In this document: positions 34,617 to 41,624 of the stretch, one piece after another
How positions within the stretch are numbered: the stretch's first letter is position 1
Layout: every line of letters begins with the position of its first letter
Origin: Crossiella sp. S99.2
GTDB taxonomy: Bacteria; Actinomycetota; Actinomycetes; Mycobacteriales; Pseudonocardiaceae
Assembly: GCF_023094165.1 (NCBI RefSeq)
Contig: NZ_JALMDK010000020.1
Location: forward strand, 1 to 64,000
Reading direction: 5' to 3'
DNA length: 64,000 nt
Notes under the pieces: model-generated
What the model was told of the DNA's origin: nothing
Databases searched by the model: none
Seen by the model: only the letters and a program-made list of their open reading frames with translations
Program-made: the position numbers and the translations under genes

Positions 34617-34630
34617 ACCGACCGTTCGGT
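34617..34630. promoter_or_regulatory. TetR-like operator between LuxR and YciI genes
   Basis: ACCGACCGTTCGGT is symmetric at six of seven pairs. It resembles the core of the palindrome at 17112-17129. It sits in the divergent region between the LuxR gene and the YciI-like gene. No TetR gene is adjacent. Confidence 0.45.
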
Positions 34631-34697
34631 AAGGAGACCGCAAGATTTACTTGACAGCCGGGGACACGGTCAGCGCGTGATCGACAAGACTGGGCGG

Positions 34698-35240
34698 ATG
34701 GAGTTCCTCTGCTACCACCGCGACCGGCCCGGCTCGATGCCGTTGCGGATGGAGCTGCTGGCGGCGCACTGGTCCTATATGGACCGCTTCGCCGAGCAGA
34801 TGATCGCCCGCGGCCCGACCCTGGACGGCGACATCGCCACCGGCAGCCTGCACATCCTCGATCTGCCTGATCCGGCCACCGCCCGCGCGTTCGCCTTCGA
34901 CGAGCCCGGCTACCAGGCCGGGGCGTACCGGGATGTGCTGCTGCGCCGGTGGCAGAACCGGCTGGGGCGCACGATGTGGGAGTTCCCTGGCGGCCGCACC
35001 GGCGGCGACCGCTACCTGGTGCTCGGCTTCGGCCAGGGCGAGCCTGCCGACCTCGCCGTGCCGGAGCAGGCCGGGCTGATCGCCTACGGCCCGCTGCTCT
35101 CCGATGACGGCGCCGGCTGGCTGGGCACGGCGGCACTGCTGGTGGCCGCGGACCCGGCCGCGGCGCGGGCCGTGCTGACCCCGGACCGGTACGCCGCCAT
35201 CGAGACCCACCGCTGGCAGTTCGGCGGCCGACCCTCCTGA
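34698..35240 (+). CDS. YciI family protein
   Basis: A 180-residue protein. Its first about 95 residues match the YciI/YCII fold (MEFLCYHRDRPGSMPLRMEL, then GSLHILDLPDPATARAFAFDEPGYQAGAY). The C-terminal half is a second similar domain (YLVLGFGQGEP, LIAYGPLLSDDG). The family fold is ferredoxin-like, with some members acting as small hydrolase or dehydratase-type enzymes; the role here is unknown. ATG 34698 gives the usual N-terminus. A GTG at 34677 is possible. Confidence 0.7.
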   Translation: MEFLCYHRDRPGSMPLRMELLAAHWSYMDRFAEQMIARGPTLDGDIATGSLHILDLPDPATARAFAFDEPGYQAGAYRDVLLRRWQNRLGRTMWEFPGGRTGGDRYLVLGFGQGEPADLAVPEQAGLIAYGPLLSDDGAGWLGTAALLVAADPAAARAVLTPDRYAAIETHRWQFGGRPS

Positions 35241-35398
35241 CCAGCAGCGGCACCGGATGACGTACCCGGACAGCGTCATCCGACGGGCGCGCGCACCACC
35301 CCGGCCCACCTAGGTTCGGCGCCGTGCCCGAGGCCCGGATCCGCTGCCCAGGCTCGTACTGACCCGGGGCACAACCGTTGCGAGGAAAGGTGATCACC

Positions 35399-36433
35399 AT
35401 GTCCGGCGAGCCCACCGGGATCTCCCGGCGTAACGCGATCCGCGCCGCGGACGCCGGTGCGCTGCTGTTCGGATTGGCCAGTGCCCCAACGGCTTCGGCC
35501 GCCCCGCGCCGACACACCCCGGTCGGCCCGGGTTCGGTGTCCCAGGCGCCGAACCTGCCGCGTGGCTTCGGCAAGACGTTCACCAGCCACTACATCGACA
35601 CCGGCGACCTGCGTCAGCACGTGGTCATCGGCGGTCAGGGCCCGCCGCTGCTCCTGCTGCACGGCTGGCCGCAGACCTGGTACACCTGGCGCCTGCTGAT
35701 GCCCGCGCTGGCCAAGGATTTCCAGGTGATCGCGGTCGACCAGCGCGGCTGCGGCCTGACCGGCAAACCCCGCACCGGCTACGACACCGGCACCCTGGCC
35801 GCCGACCTGGTCGCGCTGATGAGCAAGCTCGGCCACCAGCGTTTCGCGCTGGTCGGCCACGACACCGGCATGCCGATCAGCTACGCGCTGGCCGCCGACC
35901 ACCCCGACCGGCTGGACCGCCTGGCCGTGGCCGAAGCCATCATCCCCGGCCTGACCCCGTCGCCACCGCTGCTGGGCAGCTCGAAGGCGAACGAACGCCT
36001 GTGGCACTTCGGTTTCAACCGCCTGGGCGCCGAGGTGAACGAAAGCCTGGTCCAGGGCCGCGAGCAGGTCTACTTCGGCGCCAAGTTCGCCGCCTCGGCC
36101 CACCGCCCACTGCCCGAACACGCGGTCCGGCACTACATCGACACCCTGGCCCGGGACCGCGAGGCGTTGCGCGGCAGCTTCGAGTGGTACCGCGCGCTGG
36201 ACACCACCATCGCGCAGAACGAACAACGCAAGGCCCGGCGACTGACCCTGCCAGCGCTGGCGATCGGCGGCGGAGAGAGCGCGGGGGAGGGGATCGCGAA
36301 CACGATGCGACTGGCCGCGGATGACGTGCACAGCGTGGTGATCCCGCGGTGCGGGCACTGGATCACCGAGGAGGCCCCGGCGGAGGTGCTGGCCGCGCTG
36401 ACCACGTTCCTGGCGCCCTGCCGCGGGAACTGA
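35399..36433 (+). CDS. Exported epoxide-hydrolase-like alpha/beta hydrolase
   Basis: A 344-residue hydrolase with a twin-arginine leader (GISRRNAIRAADAGALLFGLA...ASAA). The catalytic domain shows HGWPQTWYTWR (oxyanion region), the Asp nucleophile in VGHDTGMPISYAL, and the His in RCGHWITEE, the arrangement of epoxide hydrolases and haloalkane dehalogenases. ATG 35399. It probably acts outside the membrane on a hydrophobic substrate. It ends at 36433 next to a strong hairpin terminator. Confidence 0.88.
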   Translation: MSGEPTGISRRNAIRAADAGALLFGLASAPTASAAPRRHTPVGPGSVSQAPNLPRGFGKTFTSHYIDTGDLRQHVVIGGQGPPLLLLHGWPQTWYTWRLLMPALAKDFQVIAVDQRGCGLTGKPRTGYDTGTLAADLVALMSKLGHQRFALVGHDTGMPISYALAADHPDRLDRLAVAEAIIPGLTPSPPLLGSSKANERLWHFGFNRLGAEVNESLVQGREQVYFGAKFAASAHRPLPEHAVRHYIDTLARDREALRGSFEWYRALDTTIAQNEQRKARRLTLPALAIGGGESAGEGIANTMRLAADDVHSVVIPRCGHWITEEAPAEVLAALTTFLAPCRGN

Positions 36434-36438
36434 GTGGT

Positions 36439-36489
36439 CGCGACTGACCACTGTGGACAATCCTGGAAAGTCCACAGTGGTCAGTCGCG
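36439..36489. terminator. Bidirectional terminator with 20-bp perfect stem
   Basis: The arms at 36439-36458 and 36470-36489 are perfectly complementary (CGCGACTGACCACTGTGGAC and its reverse complement), with an 11-nt loop. It lies between converging genes and overlaps the last codons of the leftward one. Each arm contains a half-altered copy of the GTCCACWGTGGAC palindrome seen elsewhere. Confidence 0.8.
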
Positions 36490-37599
36490 GAGGGCGGCGA
36501 CCGCGGCGGCGGTGTACCGGTCGCCGAAGCGGGTCAGTGGCGCGTAAGCGGCCGCGCGGCGGTGCCGGATCTGGCGCAGTTCGGCCACCGCGTTGGCCGA
36601 TCCGTCGGGATGCTGGGCGATCGAGTGCCGGAGATAGACCATCGAGTAGGCCAGGGTGGCGTGCCGTTCGGCGTCGATCAGATCGGCCTCCAGGAGTTCG
36701 TCCCTGGCGGTGGCGAGGCGGGGTGCGCGGGCGTGCAGCTCGTCGTAGGGCTCGGGCAGTTCGGCGAGCAGTTCCCGCACGGCCGCCCGGAAGAACTTGT
36801 AGCCGCGGTGCATGCGTCCGCTCAACGGCCGGGGCTCCGCGGGCGGGGCCATGGTCGGCCGCACCACCCGCTGGTAGTGCTCGGCGGGCATCGCGCAGGC
36901 GTGCGCCATCGCCGCCGGGAACCCGCGCACCTGCGTCACCGCCCGCCGCAACGCCCCGACCGCCGCGGCCGGCTCCTCCCGTCGCAAGTGTCTGGCAGCC
37001 TCGAACACCGCGGTCGCGGCACCCACGTTGAACAGCACGTGCACCTGGTGCCCGATGATCCACCGCGCACTCCACTCGCCATGCGGATCCGCCTGCCGCA
37101 CCGGATCCGGCGCCGGGAGGTGCTGCTCGTGCGCCGGCGCGGCTCCCGGTGCGGGCGTGGCGAGCAGGTCGAGCAGGGCCTGGCGCATCCCGGCCAGCTC
37201 CAGCGCCAGGTCCGAACCGGACACCGGGGCCGCCGCGAGATCGGCCAGCCCACGCAACACCACCAGAACCCCGTGCAGCGCAGCCTGTTCCGCGGGCAGC
37301 ACGGTCTCCCGCACCCGGAAGTAGGACTCGCTGGGCGAGTGCGTCGGCAACGCCTCGCCGGGCAGGTGGGTCACCCGCCCGGACACCGCGGCGACCAGGT
37401 CCGCGGTCGCGGCCATGGCCCGGCGGATCCCGTTGCCGCGCAAGGGTTCTGGCGCGTGCGTGGCCACCTCGGCGAGTGCGGTGGCGGCGAGCTGGGCGTG
37501 ATCGTGCACCCCGGTGGCGAACCGGGGTGGCGCGGCGGGCGTGGTGGGGTCCCGGAAGACGGCGACGGGCGGGCGGCGGTCCGCTGACGAGCTGTCCAT
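36481..37599 (-). CDS. Hypothetical helical protein
   Basis: A 372-residue, mostly alpha-helical soluble protein that I cannot assign to a family. Notable blocks are PTHSPSESYFRVRETVLPAEQ, WIIGHQVHVLFNVGAATAVFEAARHL, GRMHRGYKFFRAAVRELLAEL and ELRQIRHRRAAAYAPL. Several conserved-looking histidines raise the possibility of a heme or metal enzyme, but this is not shown. ATG 37599 follows TGGGTGG. It is divergent from the DUF1876 gene. Confidence 0.6.
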   Translation of the reverse strand: MDSSSADRRPPVAVFRDPTTPAAPPRFATGVHDHAQLAATALAEVATHAPEPLRGNGIRRAMAATADLVAAVSGRVTHLPGEALPTHSPSESYFRVRETVLPAEQAALHGVLVVLRGLADLAAAPVSGSDLALELAGMRQALLDLLATPAPGAAPAHEQHLPAPDPVRQADPHGEWSARWIIGHQVHVLFNVGAATAVFEAARHLRREEPAAAVGALRRAVTQVRGFPAAMAHACAMPAEHYQRVVRPTMAPPAEPRPLSGRMHRGYKFFRAAVRELLAELPEPYDELHARAPRLATARDELLEADLIDAERHATLAYSMVYLRHSIAQHPDGSANAVAELRQIRHRRAAAYAPLTRFGDRYTAAAVAALRD

Positions 37600-37779
37600 C
37601 CACCCAGTGTTGAGCCTGTTGACGGCCCGGCACTGCCGCCGATCAGGGAAAACCGGCCGCCCAGGCGGCGGAACCACCCGGTCGTGGCTCCGCACCCCGG
37701 TTGCCGGGGCCGCCGGACGGCGAGACGATGGGCAGTCCGCGACCGAACACGCGCGTGCAGCGCGAACGAGGTGAGCACG

Positions 37780-38043
37780 ATGGAAAACCGTTGGATGATC
37801 GAACTGCGGTTCGACGAGGACGGCACCCGCACCATGGCCACCGCCACCCTCACCGGCTCCGGCGCCCCGGACGTGCGCGGCCACGGCTACGCCCGCCGCA
37901 ACCCCGCCGACACCCCGGACGCCTGCGTTGGCGAGGAGATCGCCGCGGCCAGGGCGTTGTCGAACCTGTCGCATGAACTGGTGGACGCGGCGGCCCGGCG
38001 GATCGAGGAACGCACCCACAGCCCGGCCCGGCTGAGCGTGTAG
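37780..38043 (+). CDS. DUF1876 (dsRBD-like) protein
   Basis: An 87-residue protein matching the actinobacterial DUF1876 family: WMIELRFDEDGTRTMATATLTGSG, GHGYARRNPADTPDACVGEEIAAARAL, and a final LSHELVDAAARRIEE. The fold resembles a double-stranded RNA-binding domain; the function is unknown. ATG 37780 follows GAGGTG. It ends 7 bp before the opposite-strand GNAT stop. Confidence 0.88.
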   Translation: MENRWMIELRFDEDGTRTMATATLTGSGAPDVRGHGYARRNPADTPDACVGEEIAAARALSNLSHELVDAAARRIEERTHSPARLSV

Positions 38044-38050
38044 GAGCAGG

Positions 38051-38596
38051 TCAGGACGGCTGCCATTCGCTCGCCAGCAGCGACCACACCTCCACGTCCT
38101 GCCGGATGCCGCGGTGCGGGAATGACTGGCGCAGCACGCCTTCCCTGGTGAAGCCCAGGCGCTGGGCGGTGGCGATGCTGCGCGTGTTGTCCGGCACGGT
38201 GCGCCACTCCACCCTGGACATGCCGCGCACCCGAATCGCCCAGTCCAGCATGGCGCCGACCGCCTTGGTCACCAGCCCTTGTCCGACTGCCTCCGGCGCC
38301 AGCCAGACCCCGACCTCGCACACCCCGGTCCGGCTGTCCCACACCCGGAACAGGGTGCCGCCGAGAAGTTTTCCGTCCAGCCAGATGCCCAGGATGCGGC
38401 CGTTGCCCTTGGCCTGTTCGTCGGCGTAGCGCTGTAGGAACATGGCGGCGGTCTCGGTGTCGACCACGGTCAGCGCCCAGGGCAGCCAGGGGGAGAGGTG
38501 TTCCCTGGCGTTGTGCACGTGGGTGGCGAACTCGTTGGCGTGCCAGGGTTCCAGGGCGGCGAGTTCGGCGTTGTCGGTCAGGGTTCGGGTCAGCAT
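38051..38596 (-). CDS. GNAT acetyltransferase (RimJ/RimL-like)
   Basis: A 181-residue acetyltransferase. It has AFATHVHNAREHLSPWLPW-like substrate helices, the beta4 GTLFRVW, the acetyl-CoA loop LAPEAVGQGLVTKAVGAMLDWAI, and the final VPDNTRSIATAQRLGFTREGVLR, typical of RimJ/RimL and Ser/Arg resistance-type acetyltransferases. ATG 38596. It is divergent from a TetR gene with a clear operator between, so it may be TetR-controlled. Confidence 0.9.
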   Translation of the reverse strand: MLTRTLTDNAELAALEPWHANEFATHVHNAREHLSPWLPWALTVVDTETAAMFLQRYADEQAKGNGRILGIWLDGKLLGGTLFRVWDSRTGVCEVGVWLAPEAVGQGLVTKAVGAMLDWAIRVRGMSRVEWRTVPDNTRSIATAQRLGFTREGVLRQSFPHRGIRQDVEVWSLLASEWQPS

Positions 38597-38608
38597 GAGT
38601 CCCCGTTT

Positions 38609-38634
38609 CGGTACAGAACGTTTGTTGTGTACCG
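38609..38634. promoter_or_regulatory. TetR operator
   Basis: Arms CGGTACA (38609-38615) and TGTACCG (38628-38634), with inner AAC/GTT also paired, form a 26-bp imperfect palindrome. It lies between the divergent GNAT and TetR genes, 7 bp before the TetR start, so autoregulation is likely. The centre AGAACGTTTGTT resembles the two sites near 27895-27981. Confidence 0.7.
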
Positions 38635-38641
38635 TAGCAGC

Positions 38642-39271
38642 ATGCCGGCCAGAGGTGACCACGAGGCGAGACGCGCGGAGGTGTCCGAGGCGGTGTGGCG
38701 GGTGCTGGCCGCGCAGGGCTTTGCTGGGCTGACCATGCGGGCGGTGGCGGCTGAGCTGGGTGCGTCCACCGGGTTGCTCACGCATTACTTCCGCAGCAAG
38801 CGGGAACTGGTGCGGTACGCCCATGAGGTCGCGGAGCAGCGCACTTCCGTGCGGGCCCGGCAGCCTCCGGCGGCTCCCGGGCTGGCGGCGTTGCGGGCGG
38901 CGCTGGTCGATGTGCTGCCGTTGACCGCTGAGATGGTGGCGATGAGCCGGGTGTGGATCAGTTTCTGGGATGCCGCGCTGGGTGATGCGGAGCTGGGGGA
39001 GAGCCAGCGGGCCCGGTACCAGCGCTGGCGGGACCGGTTGTGCGGGCATGTGGTGGCTGCGTGCGGGCTGGGCGAGATCCCTGGGGCCGCGGACCCCGAG
39101 GACATCGCCGCCACGGCCGCGAGTTTCGCGCACGGATTGGTGGTGCAGGCGTTGTTCGACCCGGACCGGTTTCCGCCGGAGCGGCAACTGGCTCTGCTGG
39201 ACGGGTTTCTGGACTCGATCAGGCCGGGGAGAGCAGGCAGCCCGGCAACTGGCCGCGCACCTGGCGGGTGA
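38642..39271 (+). CDS. TetR family transcriptional regulator
   Basis: A 209-residue TetR regulator. The HTH is AVAAELGASTGLLTHYFRSKRELVRYAHE at about residues 30-60. The ligand domain is of the BetI-like kind (LTAEMVAMSRVWISFWDAAL, ARYQRWRDRLC). ATG 38642. It probably represses itself and the divergent acetyltransferase through the 26-bp palindrome between them. The last codons run into a junction with a broken sigma-factor gene on the other strand. Confidence 0.92.
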   Translation: MPARGDHEARRAEVSEAVWRVLAAQGFAGLTMRAVAAELGASTGLLTHYFRSKRELVRYAHEVAEQRTSVRARQPPAAPGLAALRAALVDVLPLTAEMVAMSRVWISFWDAALGDAELGESQRARYQRWRDRLCGHVVAACGLGEIPGAADPEDIAATAASFAHGLVVQALFDPDRFPPERQLALLDGFLDSIRPGRAGSPATGRAPGG

Positions 39272-39273
39272 GG

Positions 39274-39286
39274 GTCCACAGTGGAC
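39274..39286. repeat. GTCCACAGTGGAC palindrome next to gene-fragment junction
   Basis: A perfect 13-bp palindrome in the non-coding stretch between the TetR stop (39271) and the sigma-factor remnant. Four other perfect GTCCACWGTGGAC copies exist in the window (1956, 14978, 46612, 53732). Confidence 0.6.
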
Positions 39287-39333
39287 AGAGCGGCCAGGCC
39301 GCCGAGCAGGACCCGGCCCGCACGTTCAGCGTC

Positions 39334-39540
39334 GATGCCCGGCAACCAGTCGCGGGCGGTGCCCTTGGCCGGATCGAAGGTGCGGAAGGAGGTGATCGCC
39401 TGCGCGAAGGTCTCCGAGGTCAGGTCGGCGACGGTGTGCCGATCGGTGGTGCGCCGTGCGAAGAACGCGGTGACCACGGCGAAGTTCGCCCGGTAGATCG
39501 CCTCGAACGCACGCGCCGGAATCCCGTTACGCGGCCACAC
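39334..39540 (-). pseudogene. Truncated ECF sigma factor, region 2 only
   Basis: From GTG 39540 the leftward frame encodes about 69 residues with clear sigma region 2 homology: AFEAIYRANFAVVTAFFARRTTDRHTVADLTSETFAQAI then SFRTFDPAKGTARDWL. After residue 69 the match stops at DAERAG..., and region 4 is absent. The GTG lies 1 bp after the WYL regulator stop (39542-39544), indicating former coupling. The rest of the frame runs into the back of the TetR gene. The gene was evidently cut by a deletion or rearrangement. Confidence 0.75.
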
Positions 39541-39541
39541 C

Positions 39542-40483
39542 TCAGACCGCCGCGGACAGCCGCTCGGCGAGACTGCTGACGGCCGCGCGCAGCTCGGGGC
39601 CACCCTCAACGCGGAAGGCGAACGGCATGGCGGAGAGCCACTCGCCGGCCACCATCGCCGGATTGCTCGTACTGCCCACGAGCAGGCAGCGGTCGTCGTC
39701 GAGTGGTTCCAGGCGTCCCATCGGCGGCGTGACGAATCGGGCCACCTCCGCATACCGTGCGGCGAAGACGACCTTGGTCTCGAACTCCCGGCCCGTGCCC
39801 AACTGCGTCTCCAGCAGCGGAACGGGGTCGAGGTCGAGGGGCGGCTCGAAGGTCTCCGCGCACTCCCGCACGGCGGTGACCCGGTCGATCCGGTAGGTGC
39901 GGACGGCGTTGACCCGGTGGGAGTGACACAGCAGGTACCAGAGGCCGTGCCGCACCACGACGGCCCACGGGTCCACCTCCTCCGCCCACTCCGCGCCGGC
40001 CCGGCTGCGGTAGCCCAGGCACACCCGACGCTGCCGCGCCACCGCGGTGACCAGCGCGATCGTCTGCTCCGGGTCGGGACGGGGCAGGCTGGTGGGCACG
40101 GCGGAGGCGTGCTGCCGGATGGTCGCCGCCGGACGGCCGACGTGCTCCGGCAGTGCCCGGATCAGCTTGCCCAGTGCGGCCCCGACCGGACCGTCATCCA
40201 CCGGGTGGCTGCCGTCGAGCACGGCCATGACCAGACCGAGCGCCTCGGTGGCGGTGAAAACCAGCGGTGGCAGGCGGATGCCGCGCCCGAGCCGGTAGCC
40301 GCCGTAGGGTCCGCGCGCCGATTCCACCGGGATGTCGGCGTCGCGCAGGATCGCCACGTACCGCCGTGCGGCCCGGGGCGTCACCCCGAGCTGGTCGGCG
40401 AGCCGGTCGGCGGTGATCCCTGGGTGATCCTGGATCAGGGTCAACACCCGGAGCGCTCGCGAGGCGGGACTGACTGCGGCCAT
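39542..40483 (-). CDS. WYL-domain transcriptional regulator (YafY-like)
   Basis: A 313-residue regulator. The N-terminal HTH_11 (LRVLTLIQDHPGITADRLADQLGVTPRAARRYVAIL) is followed by a WYL domain with DPWAVVVRHGLWYLLCHSHR and a C-terminal WCX region. WYL proteins bind ligands such as nucleic acids. ATG 40483. It is divergent from the dienelactone hydrolase gene, which it may control. Confidence 0.9.
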   Translation of the reverse strand: MAAVSPASRALRVLTLIQDHPGITADRLADQLGVTPRAARRYVAILRDADIPVESARGPYGGYRLGRGIRLPPLVFTATEALGLVMAVLDGSHPVDDGPVGAALGKLIRALPEHVGRPAATIRQHASAVPTSLPRPDPEQTIALVTAVARQRRVCLGYRSRAGAEWAEEVDPWAVVVRHGLWYLLCHSHRVNAVRTYRIDRVTAVRECAETFEPPLDLDPVPLLETQLGTGREFETKVVFAARYAEVARFVTPPMGRLEPLDDDRCLLVGSTSNPAMVAGEWLSAMPFAFRVEGGPELRAAVSSLAERLSAAV

Positions 40484-40566
40484 GGATCCCAACCTAATGC
40501 GGAACGGATTCGTCCTGAACCATCGCTACGGTGCTGGGCAGTTGCCCGACAGTCAGGAGAGACGTG

Positions 40567-41148
40567 ATGGCCGAGATCGTCCTGTTCCACCACACCCGGG
40601 GGCTCACCGAAGGGATCCGCCGGTTCGCCGAGGGTTTCCGGGCCGCGGGACACACCGTGCACACCCCGGACCTGTTCGACGGGATCCTCCCCGAGAGCAT
40701 CGAGGCCGGGCTCGCGCTGATCCGCGAACTCGGTGACGAGCTGGACCGGCGGGCCGACCGAGCGGTCGGCGACCTGCCCGCTGCACTGGTCTACGGGGGC
40801 TTCTCCGCGGGGGAGTCGGTTGCCCAGCGCCTGGCGCAGACGCGACCGGGTGCGGTGGGCGCCCTGCTCTACGAGTCCTGCATCCCGATCACCGGCGAAT
40901 GGGCTTTTGGGTCCTGGCCCGCGGGTCTGCCGGTGCAGATCCACGGCGCTGAGGGCGACGAGTTCTTCGGTGAGGACCTGCCCGCTGCCCGTGCACTCGT
41001 CGAGATCGCCGGGCCGGAACTGGCCGAACTCTTCCTCTACCCGGCGAGTGCTCATCTGTTCACCGACAGCTCGCTGCCCGGCTACGACGCCGAGGCTGCG
41101 GCGCTCGTGCTCCAACGCTCCACGGCATTCCTCGCCCGACTTGGCTGA
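40567..41148 (+). CDS. Dienelactone hydrolase family protein (Ser nucleophile)
   Basis: A 193-residue alpha/beta hydrolase of the dienelactone hydrolase family. It starts MAEIVLFHHTRGLTEGIRRFAEGF and holds VHTPDLFDG. The nucleophile is YGGFSAGESVAQRLA, where classical DLH has Cys. The acid/His part is HGAEGDEFFGED and YPASAHLFTDSS. The substrate is probably a small ester rather than dienelactone. ATG 40567 is preceded by GGAGAG. It is divergent from the WYL regulator. Confidence 0.88.
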   Translation: MAEIVLFHHTRGLTEGIRRFAEGFRAAGHTVHTPDLFDGILPESIEAGLALIRELGDELDRRADRAVGDLPAALVYGGFSAGESVAQRLAQTRPGAVGALLYESCIPITGEWAFGSWPAGLPVQIHGAEGDEFFGEDLPAARALVEIAGPELAELFLYPASAHLFTDSSLPGYDAEAAALVLQRSTAFLARLG

Positions 41149-41207
41149 ACGATCCCCCGGGGCGGCTCCCCGTGGCAGGATGACGGGCATGACGATCCGA
41201 AAGGGCC

Positions 41208-41624
41208 ATGCCGCGTAGGCGCCCGGTAACACTCCGCGCCCGCCTGCCACTGCATCAGCAGTCCGGCCGGAAGATCCCCCAGGTTTCCGGGGTTTCCGCG
41301 CGCACCATGAGCGCGATCCGCGATCTCGAACGCGACCATCTGCGACCAGGTGCGATCGCCGAAGCGCTCGCCGGCTGGTCCCGGTTTGTGCACGGCACCA
41401 GGCAGACGCTGGCCACCTACGCGCCGGAGGACTGTCCCTGTCCTGGCTGCCAGTGGGACGATCCGGTCGAGCGTCGCAAGGCGTTGCGGCTGGCGTTGCA
41501 GGTGTTGCCGGTCCGGGCGGCACGTGAGTTGCGGGCGCTGGTCCGGCCGCTCGACCAGCGGTACCTGGACCGGTCGTACCCGGAGCCGGACACCAACCAC
41601 ATCCGTTATCTGCTGGATGGTTAG
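41208..41624 (+). CDS. Hypothetical protein with DCPCPGC motif
   Basis: A 138-residue protein of a type common but uncharacterised in actinomycetes. The helical MSAIRDLERDHLRPGAIAEALAGW start is followed by ATYAPEDCPCPGCQWDDPVERRKALRLALQVL and RALVRPLDQRYLDRSYPEP. The three closely spaced cysteines suggest a zinc site. The start may be ATG 41208 or the later ATG 41308 (MSAIRDLER), which gives the more typical N-terminus. Its stop overlaps the glucosidase stop on the other strand by a few bases. Confidence 0.6.
   Translation: MPRRRPVTLRARLPLHQQSGRKIPQVSGVSARTMSAIRDLERDHLRPGAIAEALAGWSRFVHGTRQTLATYAPEDCPCPGCQWDDPVERRKALRLALQVLPVRAARELRALVRPLDQRYLDRSYPEPDTNHIRYLLDG

Noticed and set aside
34651..34676. 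TTGACA as a promoter of the YciI gene
   Set aside because: No -10 element lies at 16-18 bp.
35276..37633. 785-codon leftward frame across two genes
   Set aside because: It runs antisense to the exported hydrolase and out of frame with the hypothetical gene. The composition is Arg/Gly-rich and matches nothing.
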